This document shows positions 26,778 to 35,104 of a stretch of 64,000 nt of DNA, in pieces. The position numbers were made by a program, and so were the translations under genes. The notes under the pieces were generated by a model. The model was not told the DNA's origin, ran no database searches, and saw only the letters and a list, made by a program, of their open reading frames with translations. Origin of the DNA: Sunxiuqinia sp963974515 (GTDB lineage Bacteria; Bacteroidota; Bacteroidia; Bacteroidales; Prolixibacteraceae); NCBI RefSeq assembly GCF_963974515.1, contig NZ_CAXBDD010000001.1, forward strand, positions 96,227 through 160,226, given 5' to 3'. How positions within the stretch are numbered: position 1 is the first letter of the stretch; each line of letters starts with the position of its first letter.

Positions 26778-27398
26778 ATGAAAGAAGAAGTTATTCAACT
26801 CATTAAACAGGAAGCAGAAGCCGTTGCCAATATTCCTGTAACAGACCAGTACGAAGCAGCCATCCGGGTGATTGAAGAGCGGGTTCACCAGAACAAAGGC
26901 AAACTGGTGGCAAGTGGAATGGGCAAGGCGGGACAAATTGCGCTAAATATTGCTACTACTTTTAGCTCAACGGGCACCCCGGCGGTTTTTCTGCACCCGA
27001 GCGATGCACAACATGGCGATTTGGGCGTGATTCAGCCCAACGATGTCTTACTGCTGATTTCAAATTCTGGTAAAACCCGTGAAATTCTGGAACTGGTAAA
27101 CCTGGCTGACAACCTGTACGAAAACCTTCCCATTATTGTGATTACTGGAAACCCAGACAGTGATCTGGCCAAGTTGGCTGATGCCGTTCTGTTTACCGGC
27201 AATCCGGATGAGGTTTGCACGCTCGGCCTCACCCCCAGCACTTCTACAACCACGATGACGGTTATTGGCGATGTGTTGGTGGTACTGATGATGAAGAAAA
27301 TTGGATTTACAAACGAAGACTATGCCAAGCGTCACCACGGTGGCTATTTGGGTGATAAATCACGAACCCAGGCGAGACTGCTTCAAACAAAAAAATAA
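26778..27398 (+). CDS. SIS-domain sugar-phosphate isomerase (KdsD/KpsF-like, no CBS domains)
   Basis: A 206-residue cytoplasmic protein with one SIS domain: KLVASGMGKAGQIALNIATT, the HPSDAQHGDLGVIQ active-site loop typical of D-arabinose-5-phosphate isomerases, LLISNSGKTREI, and TPSTSTTTMTVIGDVL. It lacks the C-terminal pair of CBS domains present in KdsD (328 residues), matching the short form seen in Bacteroidota. It probably makes arabinose-5-phosphate for Kdo; other ketose/aldose-phosphate isomerisations are possible. It is followed after 3 nt by the isochorismatase-like gene. Confidence 0.82.
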   Translation: MKEEVIQLIKQEAEAVANIPVTDQYEAAIRVIEERVHQNKGKLVASGMGKAGQIALNIATTFSSTGTPAVFLHPSDAQHGDLGVIQPNDVLLLISNSGKTREILELVNLADNLYENLPIIVITGNPDSDLAKLADAVLFTGNPDEVCTLGLTPSTSTTTMTVIGDVLVVLMMKKIGFTNEDYAKRHHGGYLGDKSRTQARLLQTKK

Positions 27399-27401
27399 AC
27401 C

Positions 27402-27944
27402 ATGCGCATTACCCGAGAAAATACCGTAGGATTGGTGATTGATATGCAGGAACGATTAGTTCCTGCTATGGCCGAAAACGAAACCTTGGTCCATAACTGC
27501 AAAATTTTGACCGAAGGATTAAGTACGCTCAACATTCCCTTGTTGGTCACGCAACAATACACCAAAGGTTTAGGTGAAACGATTACCGAAATCGGTTCTC
27601 TTATCACCAATTTTAGTCCGATTGAAAAACGAGATTTCAGCTGTTGCGACGAAACATCGGTTCGTGAACAACTAAAAATCAATGGTGCTCAAAACATCAT
27701 TATTTGCGGAATTGAAAGTCACGTGTGTGTTTTACAAACGGCCATCGACCTGAAAGAAGCGGGATATAGCCCCGTAGTGGTCATGGATTGTGTGTCGTCG
27801 CGCTCACTGGACAATGTGGATTTGGCTGCGGAGCGTTTTCGTCACGAAGGGATCATGATGACCTCCTACGAATCTATTTTATTTGAGCTAACCCGCTCGT
27901 CGGCAGCCGACGAATTTCGGGCAATTTCGAAGCTGGTTAAATAA
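27402..27944 (+). CDS. Isochorismatase-family hydrolase
   Basis: A 180-residue cytoplasmic cysteine hydrolase. The triad reads Asp14 (GLVIDMQERLVP), Lys76 (SPIEKRDFS) and Cys109 (ICGIESHVCVLQ), the cis-peptide preceding VCV as usual. Its short length and SHVCV motif resemble the YcaC/ISOC1-type group rather than nicotinamidases; the substrate is unknown. It is tightly linked to the SIS gene (3 nt) and ends at a strong bidirectional terminator. Confidence 0.85.
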   Translation: MRITRENTVGLVIDMQERLVPAMAENETLVHNCKILTEGLSTLNIPLLVTQQYTKGLGETITEIGSLITNFSPIEKRDFSCCDETSVREQLKINGAQNIIICGIESHVCVLQTAIDLKEAGYSPVVVMDCVSSRSLDNVDLAAERFRHEGIMMTSYESILFELTRSSAADEFRAISKLVK

Positions 27945-27963
27945 TTTCCAAGAAAAAAATACA

Positions 27964-28012
27964 AAAAAGAAGGCCGGGAAAAATCTCTAATTTTTCCCGG
28001 CCTTCTTTTTTT
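27964..28012. terminator. Bidirectional terminator (isochorismatase gene / serS)
   Basis: A 21-bp perfect stem (27964-27984 with 27990-28010), a 5-nt loop, and T-runs both ways. It is the strongest hairpin in the window. Confidence 0.93.
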
Positions 28013-28038
28013 CGTTATTAGAATGGCTAGTTTCTTGA

Positions 28039-29313
28039 CTAGTTTATCATGTCAAATCCACAATAAGGCACCAATACTTCAGGCACTTTAATGCCATCGG
28101 GGGTTTGATTATTCTCCAGTAAGGCAGCAACAATTCGTGGCAAAGCCAGGGCGCTTCCGTTCAGTGTGTGTGCAATCTGTGGCCTCTTCTGCCCGTCCTC
28201 GCGGAAACGCAACTTAAGACGATTAGCCTGGAACGACTCAAAATTCGAAACAGAACTGACTTCGAGCCATTGCTCCTGCCCGGCTGAAAATACTTCAAAA
28301 TCATACGTCAACGCTGAGGTAAAACTCATGTCGCCACCACACAAACGAAGGATGCGATAGGGTAACCCAAGCTTCTGAACCAAGCCCTCCACATAGGCAA
28401 CCATCTCATCCAGCACTTCGTAACTTTTATCGGGATGTGCGACCTGTACCACTTCCACTTTGTCAAATTGGTGCAATCGGTTCAGCCCACGCACATCTTT
28501 TCCGTACGAACCGGCCTCACGGCGGAAACAAGCACTGTAAGCGGTATTCTTAACGGGCAATTGTTTGGCTTCCAGAATCACATCGCGATACAAATTAGTA
28601 ACCGGCACTTCAGCGGTTGGAATCAAGTACAAATTATCTTCTGTAACATGGTACATTTGCCCTTCCTTGTCGGGCAACTGACCAGTGCCAAAACCGCTGT
28701 CTTCGTTGACCATCAGGGGCGGCTGAATCTCGAGGTAACCCGCCTTTTGGGCTTCATCTAAAAAGAAGTTGATGAGTGCCCGCTGAAACCGTGAACCTTT
28801 TCCTTTGTAAACCGGAAATCCGGCGCCAGTCAGTTTTACTCCCAACTCGAAATCAATCAAATCGTATTTATCAGCCAACTCCCAGTGCGGTAATTTATCC
28901 GCACCCAAAGCTGGTTGTTCTCCTCCAGTTTTCACCACTTCATTGTCTTGCGGTGTTTTGCCGGCCGAAACCAGGTCGGCTGGCAAGTTGGGAAGCTGTA
29001 CCTGCAACTCATAAACCTGCTCATCAATTTTAGCAAAATCCTCATCCAGTTGTTTGATGTTCTCCTTCAGTTCCGAAGTTCGTTCTTTTGCCTGATTGGC
29101 TTCCGTTTGTTTTCCGTCGCGAAACAGTTGCCCAATCTCGCGCGATAGCTGGTTCATTTCAGCCTTGAACTGATCGGCTTTCACCTGAATTTCATTCTTG
29201 GCTTTGTATAAATCACTAATCTGTTCAACGATGGCTGACGCATCAAAATTCTTCTTCTTCAACTTTTCAACAACCAACTCCGGGTTTTCCTGGATAAAAC
29301 GTAAATTGAGCAT
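28039..29313 (-). CDS. serS: Seryl-tRNA synthetase
   Basis: A 424-residue class II synthetase. The N-terminal ~100 residues form the long antiparallel coiled-coil arm that grips the tRNA(Ser) extra arm (AKNEIQVKADQFKAEMNQLS). The catalytic core has motif 1 (GFPVYKGKGSRFQRALINFF), motif 2 (CFRREAGSYGKDVRGLNRLHQF) and motif 3 (NGSALALPRIVAALLEN). Length and motifs are typical. It is transcribed from its own element at 29341-29348, beyond the terminator of rpmA. Confidence 0.97.
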   Translation of the reverse strand: MLNLRFIQENPELVVEKLKKKNFDASAIVEQISDLYKAKNEIQVKADQFKAEMNQLSREIGQLFRDGKQTEANQAKERTSELKENIKQLDEDFAKIDEQVYELQVQLPNLPADLVSAGKTPQDNEVVKTGGEQPALGADKLPHWELADKYDLIDFELGVKLTGAGFPVYKGKGSRFQRALINFFLDEAQKAGYLEIQPPLMVNEDSGFGTGQLPDKEGQMYHVTEDNLYLIPTAEVPVTNLYRDVILEAKQLPVKNTAYSACFRREAGSYGKDVRGLNRLHQFDKVEVVQVAHPDKSYEVLDEMVAYVEGLVQKLGLPYRILRLCGGDMSFTSALTYDFEVFSAGQEQWLEVSSVSNFESFQANRLKLRFREDGQKRPQIAHTLNGSALALPRIVAALLENNQTPDGIKVPEVLVPYCGFDMIN

Positions 29314-29340
29314 TTCTGAACGGGTTTAAATTTTGTCGGG

Positions 29341-29348
29341 CAAAGTTA
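29341..29348 (-). promoter_or_regulatory. serS promoter (-7 element)
   Basis: Minus-strand TAACTTTG, 27 nt upstream of the serS ATG. Confidence 0.55.
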
Positions 29349-29358
29349 TAAAATAAAA

Positions 29359-29388
29359 AATCTCCTGCCTTAGCAAAGACAGGAGATT
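29359..29388 (-). terminator. rplU-rpmA terminator
   Basis: Arms AATCTCCTG (29359-29367) and CAGGAGATT (29380-29388). Read on the minus strand the stem is followed by TTTTTTATTTTAT. Confidence 0.85.
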
Positions 29389-29412
29389 CTCCTAAACATA
29401 TCTTAAAATCGT

Positions 29413-29682
29413 TTAGTTTTCTGCCGCCACAATTGGTTCAACAGAGATATACGATTTGTTGTCTCTTTTCTTTCTGAAAACAACAGTTCCATCAACTAAT
29501 GCAAATAATGTATGATCTTTTCCCATACCAACATTATTATCAGGATGATGAGAAGTTCCACGCTGGCGAACAATAATGTTTCCAGCTTTGCAAACCTGAC
29601 CGCCGTAAATTTTCACACCAAGTCGTTTACTTTCCGATTCGCGTCCGTTTTTCGAACTACCGACACCTTTCTTATGAGCCAT
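29413..29682 (-). CDS. rpmA: 50S ribosomal protein L27
   Basis: An 89-residue ribosomal protein near the peptidyl-transferase centre. It begins MAHKKGVGSSKNGRESESKRLGVK and has GGQVCKAGNIIVRQRGT and HPDNNVGMGKDHTLFALVDG. The N terminus has no cleavable extension of the Firmicutes kind. It is co-transcribed with rplU 18 nt upstream. Confidence 0.98.
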   Translation of the reverse strand: MAHKKGVGSSKNGRESESKRLGVKIYGGQVCKAGNIIVRQRGTSHHPDNNVGMGKDHTLFALVDGTVVFRKKRDNKSYISVEPIVAAEN

Positions 29683-29700
29683 GGTCTAATGTTTTTAGGG

Positions 29701-30012
29701 TTATCCAATAATATCTTCAATCTGAATCTGAGTCAAATACTGACGGTGACCATTTTTCTTCTTGTAACCTTTTCTTCTTTTCTTTTTGAAGACAATTACT
29801 TTGTCACCTTTCATGTGTTCCAGTACTTTGGCACTCACTTTTACACCTTCTACTTTTGGTGTTCCGACTTTTACACCGGATTCATCTTCAACTAAAAGTA
29901 CATTTTCAAACTCAACACTTGAACCTGCTTCTTCCTGAAGACGATGAACAAAAATCTTTTTGTCCTTTTCTACTTTAAATTGCTGTCCTGCAATTTCTAC
30001 AATAGCGTACAT
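29701..30012 (-). CDS. rplU: 50S ribosomal protein L21
   Basis: A 103-residue protein starting MYAIVEIAGQQFKVEKDKKI, with the L21 C-terminal basic block KVIVFKKKRRKGYKKKNGHRQ followed by YLTQIQIEDI. An in-frame upstream ATG (30051) would add 13 atypical residues (MFPPAGG...), so ATG 30012 is chosen. It leads the rplU-rpmA operon from a full-consensus promoter. Confidence 0.97.
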   Translation of the reverse strand: MYAIVEIAGQQFKVEKDKKIFVHRLQEEAGSSVEFENVLLVEDESGVKVGTPKVEGVKVSAKVLEHMKGDKVIVFKKKRRKGYKKKNGHRQYLTQIQIEDIIG

Positions 30013-30095
30013 GTTGTATCTTTTAAAATTCCCTCCGGCAGGCGGAAACATGGTAGTATTCCTCTTTTTAGAGCCTGCTCGAAAACTTCGGACTG

Positions 30096-30126
30096 CAAAA
30101 GTAGATATTTTTTACTGACAAGCAAA
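30096..30126 (-). promoter_or_regulatory. rplU-rpmA promoter
   Basis: Minus-strand TTTG (30123-30126), a 19-bp spacer, and TACTTTTG (30096-30103): an exact match to the Bacteroidota consensus, 83 nt upstream of rplU. Confidence 0.8.
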
Positions 30127-30241
30127 GATTCCTTGATCTTTTTTACTGAGTCTAACTGAATTACAATTGTGATGGGTAATTTCAATTAAATGAGGATTTA
30201 AGAAACAGGCTCGAATTTTAATGAAACACTAAAACTATTGT

Positions 30242-30249
30242 TATATTTG
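30242..30249 (+). promoter_or_regulatory. Promoter of the nuclease-transporter pair (-7 element)
   Basis: TATATTTG, 29 nt upstream of the ATG at 30279. Confidence 0.6.
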
Positions 30250-30278
30250 CTTGCAAACATTGCTGATGTTCTATTTTT

Positions 30279-30863
30279 ATGCAGAAAAAAAAGCTAAATA
30301 TTCTTGGACTCTCAGTTAGTCAAACACAATCAGGAGCTTACGCCTTGGTTTTAGCCGAAGAAAATGGCGACCGTCGAATTCCCATAATCATTGGACCAGT
30401 TGAAGCCCAGTCGATTGCCATTCAGCTGGAAGGTTTGAAACCACCACGACCATTAACGCACGATTTATTTAAAAACCTGGCATTTGCTTTCGATATTAAC
30501 GTTTCAGAAGTCGTTATTTACAAGCTGGAAGAAGGTATCTTTTATTCTGAACTGGTTTGTACGTTGGATGAAGAAGAAGTCCGCATTGACTCGCGAACTT
30601 CTGATGCCGTTGCGTTAGCGCTTCGATTTAAATGTCCGATTTACACCAACGAAGATATTCTGGAAAAAGCCGGCATTGTTATGGACACCGAAGGAGAAAA
30701 TCCGGTTGAATTTGAAGATCGCTCCAGCGAGTCTGGTTCAAGAAGCGAGTTTGAGAGTTATACTGAAAATGAGTTGAAAGAAATGTTGAATGAAGCAGTC
30801 AGCAATGAAAATTATGAGCGTGCTTCCAAAATCAGAGATGAGCTAAACCGTCGCAAGAAATAA
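30279..30863 (+). CDS. Bifunctional nuclease (BFN/DUF151) domain protein with UvrB/UvrC motif
   Basis: A 194-residue cytoplasmic protein. Residues ~1-135 are the BFN domain (LGLSVSQTQSGAYALVLAEE, RRIPIIIGPVEAQSIAIQLE, DSRTSDAVALALRFKCPIY). After an acidic serine-rich linker, residues ~163-192 form a UVR motif (ELKEMLNEAVSNENYERASKIRDEL), a helical hairpin used for protein contacts in UvrB/UvrC and some proteases. BFN domains have RNase/DNase activity in plants; the bacterial role is unclear. This fusion is usual in Bacteroidota. It is followed by the nucleoside transporter after 14 nt. Confidence 0.88.
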   Translation: MQKKKLNILGLSVSQTQSGAYALVLAEENGDRRIPIIIGPVEAQSIAIQLEGLKPPRPLTHDLFKNLAFAFDINVSEVVIYKLEEGIFYSELVCTLDEEEVRIDSRTSDAVALALRFKCPIYTNEDILEKAGIVMDTEGENPVEFEDRSSESGSRSEFESYTENELKEMLNEAVSNENYERASKIRDELNRRKK

Positions 30864-30877
30864 ATATCTGTCGGAAA

Positions 30878-32335
30878 ATGAACAAATTTTTATTCCTCAT
30901 CCTGGCAACATGCTGTTTGTTGACCACCCTCTCCTTCTCAGCTTATTCAAACACTCAAACAACCAGCAAAGACAACCTTATTGTGCAGGAAGATTCCGGC
31001 AGGAACTCGAATATTTTAATTGATCGATCCGCAGAACAGGCTTTTAGCCTCACCACAATTTTTCGCGGATTAATGGGCATGCTGGTGCTGGTTGGCCTCG
31101 GCGCATTGCTCTCCAAAGACCGAAGAAATATTCCGTGGAAGACCGTTGGCATCGGATTGATTTTCCAGATTGTGCTCGCACTAGGTGTTCTTTATGTTCC
31201 TTTCATACGTGCAGGCTTCGATTTTTTTGGGCAAATTTTCGTCAAAGTACTTGATTTTACCAAGGCAGGCAGCGAGTTTTTGTTTGGCACCCTGGTCGAT
31301 TTCGATCAGTTTGGAATGATCTTCGCCTTTCAAATTTTGCCAACAATCATTTTCTTTTCGGCACTGACCAGCCTATTATTTTACTGGGGAATTATTCAGA
31401 AAATCGTGTGGGCCCTGGCTTGGGTTTTTACAAAACTCATGAAACTCTCTGGGGCTGAAGCGCTTTCAGTAGCTGGAAATATTTTCCTGGGGCAAACCGA
31501 ATCGCCGCTGATGATCAAAGCTTATCTGCCAAAAATGAACAACTCGGAAATCATGCTGGTGATGACCGGAGGAATGGCGACCTTGGCTGGAGCCGTATTA
31601 GCTGCCTACATTGGCATGCTCGGTGGAAACGATCCGTTGCTGCGGCTCGAATTTGCCAAGCACCTGCTAACTGCTTCGGTAATGGCAGCACCCGGCGCGG
31701 TTATTTTTTCCAAAATCATGGTGCCCAACCCCGACACCGTAAATAAAGACATTGAAGTTAGCAAAGACCGTATTGGCAGCAACGTGCTTGATGCCATCAC
31801 CAACGGAACGTCGGAAGGACTCAAGCTGGCGGTAAATGTAGGCGCCATGCTGTTGGCTTTCCTTGCTTTAATTGCCATGCTCAACTTCACCTTTGGCAAA
31901 ATTGGCGACTGGACCGGATTGAACACACTGATAGCCCAGGGAACAGATGGCCGCTTCAACGAACTATCGCTTCAATTTTTAATGGGGTACTTGTTTGCGC
32001 CAATCATGTGGCTCATTGGCGTTGGCCAGCAAGATATTCTTTTGGTTGGACGACTGCTGGGCGAAAAGCTTATTCTGACTGAATTTATTGGGTACATCAG
32101 CCTTTCAGAGCTGAAATCAGCCGGACAATTTGCTGAGTACAAATCCGTCATCATGGCTACCTACATCCTTTGTGGATTTGCCAACTTCGCTTCCATTGGG
32201 ATCCAAATCGGAGGCATTGGAGCGCTGGCCCCAAACAAGCGGGTCACCCTCTCGAAATACGGCATGCCAGCCTTAATCGCCGGCACACTGGCCTCGTTGA
32301 TGTCGGCCACCATTATTGGGATGATTTTAGGGTAG
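30878..32335 (+). CDS. Concentrative nucleoside transporter (CNT/NupC family)
   Basis: A 485-residue inner-membrane protein. The first ~60 residues are an extension with a signal-like start and a polar stretch (NTQTTSKDNLIVQEDSGRNS) absent from E. coli NupC. The core has SKDRRNIPWKTVGIGLIFQI, FFSALTSLLFYWGIIQ, and the substrate-binding hairpin AGNIFLGQTESPLMIKAYLP. The MTGGMATLAGAVLAAYIGML, MAAPGAVIFSKIMVPN, WLIGVGQQD and GFANFASIGIQIGGIGALAP blocks are diagnostic of the family. It imports nucleosides with H+ or Na+. It probably shares the upstream promoter with the BFN gene. Confidence 0.94.
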   Translation: MNKFLFLILATCCLLTTLSFSAYSNTQTTSKDNLIVQEDSGRNSNILIDRSAEQAFSLTTIFRGLMGMLVLVGLGALLSKDRRNIPWKTVGIGLIFQIVLALGVLYVPFIRAGFDFFGQIFVKVLDFTKAGSEFLFGTLVDFDQFGMIFAFQILPTIIFFSALTSLLFYWGIIQKIVWALAWVFTKLMKLSGAEALSVAGNIFLGQTESPLMIKAYLPKMNNSEIMLVMTGGMATLAGAVLAAYIGMLGGNDPLLRLEFAKHLLTASVMAAPGAVIFSKIMVPNPDTVNKDIEVSKDRIGSNVLDAITNGTSEGLKLAVNVGAMLLAFLALIAMLNFTFGKIGDWTGLNTLIAQGTDGRFNELSLQFLMGYLFAPIMWLIGVGQQDILLVGRLLGEKLILTEFIGYISLSELKSAGQFAEYKSVIMATYILCGFANFASIGIQIGGIGALAPNKRVTLSKYGMPALIAGTLASLMSATIIGMILG

Positions 32336-32569
32336 AATAGAATTACCCTGTTATCTTAAGTTACACACGAGCATCAAAGTCGCTCAAAAACCTCATTTTT
32401 AAGTATATAGACCATCATGCGCGATGCCACTCCGTTTGGCCATGAGTATCAAATACCCCCTCCAAATTGCGATTCAAAGGTTACATCCGGCTTCATGTTT
32501 TTTAATACCTAACAATCAGTGTTTTATTAACGTAAGACTTGATATAAAAATCATTCAAAACTTTCTGTT

Positions 32570-33565
32570 ATGAAAAACATCAACTTAATATTCGGATTTT
32601 TCATGTTGATCTTTCTTGTCTCCGGTTGTAACAACAAGCCCGTAATTGGACTACTGATGGATACAATTGAAAGAGAAAGATGGGCAAAAGACCGGGATCT
32701 CTTTGTCGAGAAAGTCGAGGAACTCGGAGGTTCTGTAATCGTTAAAGTTGCTGATTCAGATGCTTCAGTCCAGTTTCAGCAAGCACTCGAATTATTCAAT
32801 GAAGGTATTGACGCATTGGTGATTATTCCGGTTGACAAAACAGTGGCTGCCGGCATTGTGAAAACAGCCAAAAAAACCCAGATTCCGGTATTGGCCTACG
32901 ACCGGCTAATTTGGGATTGCGACCTGGATTTCTACATTTCAACAGACAACATTCAAATCGGAGAAAAACAAGCTGAATATCTGGCAAAAGCAAAGCCCGA
33001 AGGCAACTACGTGCTTATTGGCGGGCCAACCAAAGATAACAACTCAGTGCAACTCTACCTGGGCTGGATGAATGTCCTGCAGCCATTGATTGATAAAGGT
33101 GATATTGAGATCACATCCAACAGTTTTGTGGAAGAATGGGAGCCGGAACAAGGCTACGAGATCGTCAAAAACCTGTTGGAGGCCGGAGAACAAATTGATG
33201 CCATTATAGCCGGAAACGATGCATTAGCAAGTGGAGCGATTCAGGCTCTGCACGAATACGATATGGATGGAGAAGTCCTCATTGCCGGACAAGATGCCGA
33301 CATCAACGCCATTCGAAATATTGTCTTTGGAAACCAAACCATTACGGTATATAAGCCCCTGGAGTCCATGGCTTTTAATGCGGCGGCCGCGGCAGTCAAG
33401 CTAGCAAAAGGCAAAGATCCAACAGACAACATGAGCTTCACGGTTAACAACGGACACCGTTTGGTTCCTGCCATCCTGCTGGAAGGACAGGTGGTGAATA
33501 AACAAAACGTAAGAATGACCGTCATTTCTGAAGGTTTTGTTGCCGAGCAGGAAGTATTTGAATGA
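32570..33565 (+). CDS. Orphan periplasmic sugar-binding lipoprotein (XylF/RbsB-like)
   Basis: A 331-residue lipoprotein with lipobox VSGC. The type 1 periplasmic-binding fold is clear: PVIGLLMDTIERERWAKDRD, LFNEGIDALVIIPVD, QIPVLAYDRLIWDCDLDFYI, GNYVLIGGPTKDNN and DAIIAGNDALASGAIQAL, ending with QTITVYKPLESMAFNAAAAA. It most resembles xylose-binding proteins. No ABC permease or ATPase lies nearby, and Bacteroidota seldom use ABC sugar import, so a sensory or delivery role is possible. It ends at a hairpin terminator and is followed by thyA. Confidence 0.88.
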   Translation: MKNINLIFGFFMLIFLVSGCNNKPVIGLLMDTIERERWAKDRDLFVEKVEELGGSVIVKVADSDASVQFQQALELFNEGIDALVIIPVDKTVAAGIVKTAKKTQIPVLAYDRLIWDCDLDFYISTDNIQIGEKQAEYLAKAKPEGNYVLIGGPTKDNNSVQLYLGWMNVLQPLIDKGDIEITSNSFVEEWEPEQGYEIVKNLLEAGEQIDAIIAGNDALASGAIQALHEYDMDGEVLIAGQDADINAIRNIVFGNQTITVYKPLESMAFNAAAAAVKLAKGKDPTDNMSFTVNNGHRLVPAILLEGQVVNKQNVRMTVISEGFVAEQEVFE

Positions 33566-33586
33566 TATCGTACCGGTCATTTAACG

Positions 33587-33622
33587 AAAGAGCGTGAGCA
33601 TTTTTGCTTGCGCTCTTTTTAT
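33587..33622 (+). terminator. Terminator after the sugar-binding lipoprotein gene
   Basis: Arms 33587-33600 and 33605-33618 (AAAGAGCGTGAGCA / TGCTTGCGCTCTTT), 14 bp with two non-canonical pairs, followed by TT. Confidence 0.8.
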
Positions 33623-33642
33623 GTTCGCCCGCCAATTGTTTA

Positions 33643-33650
33643 TAAGTTTG
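33643..33650 (+). promoter_or_regulatory. thyA promoter (-7 element)
   Basis: TAAGTTTG, 82 nt upstream of thyA. Confidence 0.5.
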
Positions 33651-33732
33651 CCTTTCCCTGTTCAACCAAAAAGCTTAACTTCCCCATTTCAAAAATTGAC
33701 AGGCAGAATACGAACCCCTTGGAGGAACAATC

Positions 33733-34527
33733 ATGAAGCAATATCTTGATTTACTGGATCATGTAACCAAGCATGGTATTAAGAAAGAAGACCGCACCGG
33801 CACCGGAACGATCAGCGTATTTGGATACCAAATGCGGTTTAACCTGGAAGAAGGCTTTCCGGTATTGACAACCAAAAAACTTCATCTAAAATCCATCATC
33901 CACGAATTACTGTGGTTTTTGGATGGCGACACCAATAACAATACACTGAAAGAAAAAGGCGTTCGGATATGGAATGAATGGGCCGACGAAGATGGCAACC
34001 TGGGTCACATTTACGGATACCAGTGGCGCTCGTGGCCAACGCCCGACGGCAAGCACATTGACCAGATTTCGGAAGTGGTGCAGTCCATCAAAAACAATCC
34101 CAACTCGCGCCGGCTAATTGTCAGCGCCTGGAACGTGGGCGAGCTTGACCAAATGAACCTGCCCCCCTGCCACTTGCTGTTTCAGTTTTATGTGGCCGAT
34201 GGCAAACTGAGCTGCCAGCTCTACCAACGGAGCTGCGATGTGTTTCTGGGAGTGCCTTTCAACGTTGCATCCTATGCTTTATTAACCATGATGATGGCCC
34301 AGGTTACGGGTTTACAACCTGGCGAATTTATTTGGACCGGTGGCGATGTGCACATTTACCAGAACCATTTGGATCAGGTAAAACTACAGCTAACCCGTGT
34401 CCCGAAGAAACTGCCACAAATGAAAATCAATCCGGATGTTCAGTCGATTTTTGATTTTAAGTTCGAAGATTTTGAATTGACCAACTACGAAGCTCATCCA
34501 CACATTCCGGGCAAAGTTTCGGTTTAA
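33733..34527 (+). CDS. thyA: Thymidylate synthase
   Basis: A 264-residue homodimeric enzyme making dTMP from dUMP with methylene-tetrahydrofolate. The substrate phosphate-binding RTGTGT loop is near residue 21, the catalytic cysteine is Cys146 in LPPCHLLFQFYV, and the QLYQRSCDVFLGVPFN block and the folate-site C terminus follow. Full family length. It is followed by folA, which regenerates tetrahydrofolate from the dihydrofolate this reaction produces, 59 nt downstream across a palindrome. Confidence 0.98.
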   Translation: MKQYLDLLDHVTKHGIKKEDRTGTGTISVFGYQMRFNLEEGFPVLTTKKLHLKSIIHELLWFLDGDTNNNTLKEKGVRIWNEWADEDGNLGHIYGYQWRSWPTPDGKHIDQISEVVQSIKNNPNSRRLIVSAWNVGELDQMNLPPCHLLFQFYVADGKLSCQLYQRSCDVFLGVPFNVASYALLTMMMAQVTGLQPGEFIWTGGDVHIYQNHLDQVKLQLTRVPKKLPQMKINPDVQSIFDFKFEDFELTNYEAHPHIPGKVSV

Positions 34528-34542
34528 TACATACGAACATTC

Positions 34543-34565
34543 GGGGTTTCACTTCAAGTGAAGCC
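34543..34565. repeat. Palindromic repeat (copy 1), between thyA and folA
   Basis: An imperfect palindrome with arms GGTTTCACTT and AGTGAAGCC. Its complement matches 22 nt of the palindrome at 63895-63917 with one mismatch, so it seems to be a dispersed element rather than a unique terminator. Confidence 0.7.
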
Positions 34566-34586
34566 TTCAATTAATCAATAGAACCC

Positions 34587-35093
34587 ATGATTCACGAAAA
34601 TATTTCCATTATAGTAGCCATTGCCCAAAATTTTGCGATTGGCAAAAACAACGATTTACTGTTTCACCTGCCCAACGATTTAAAACACTTCAAGGAAATC
34701 ACTTCGGGGCATACCATTATTATGGGCCGCAACACCTTGCTGTCGCTACCCAAATGGCCTTTACCCAATCGTCGCCACATTGTGATCAGTGACCAGATAG
34801 ACGACTGTTTTGACGGATGTGAAGTCGTTTCGTCGATTGAAGAAGCAATTGAAAAAGTAAAAGATGAAGCCGAAGCATTTATCATTGGCGGGGGCATGAT
34901 TTACCGGCAATTTTATCCGCTGGCCGGAAAACTTTACCTAACCCTTGTACACCAGGATTTCGATGCTGATGTTTACTTCCCTGAAATTAACTACGACGAA
35001 TGGGAACAGGTTAGCCGGGAAAACTTTCATGATGAGAAAAATGGGTTTGACTATTCCTACATCAATTTGAAGAGAAAATTAACCCAAGTTTAG
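34587..35093 (+). CDS. folA: Dihydrofolate reductase
   Basis: A 168-residue type I DHFR: SIIVAIAQNFAIGKNNDLLFHLPNDLKHFK carries the Met20-like loop and the catalytic acidic residue (HLPNDL). It is followed by TSGHTIIMGRNTLLSLP, IIGGGMIYRQFYPLA for NADPH, and the YLTLVHQDFDADVYFP strand. It reduces dihydrofolate with NADPH. The thyA-folA pair is widespread. The 3' side holds the 22-bp array described separately. Confidence 0.97.
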   Translation: MIHENISIIVAIAQNFAIGKNNDLLFHLPNDLKHFKEITSGHTIIMGRNTLLSLPKWPLPNRRHIVISDQIDDCFDGCEVVSSIEEAIEKVKDEAEAFIIGGGMIYRQFYPLAGKLYLTLVHQDFDADVYFPEINYDEWEQVSRENFHDEKNGFDYSYINLKRKLTQV

Positions 35094-35104
35094 CCAGCTA
35101 GAAA

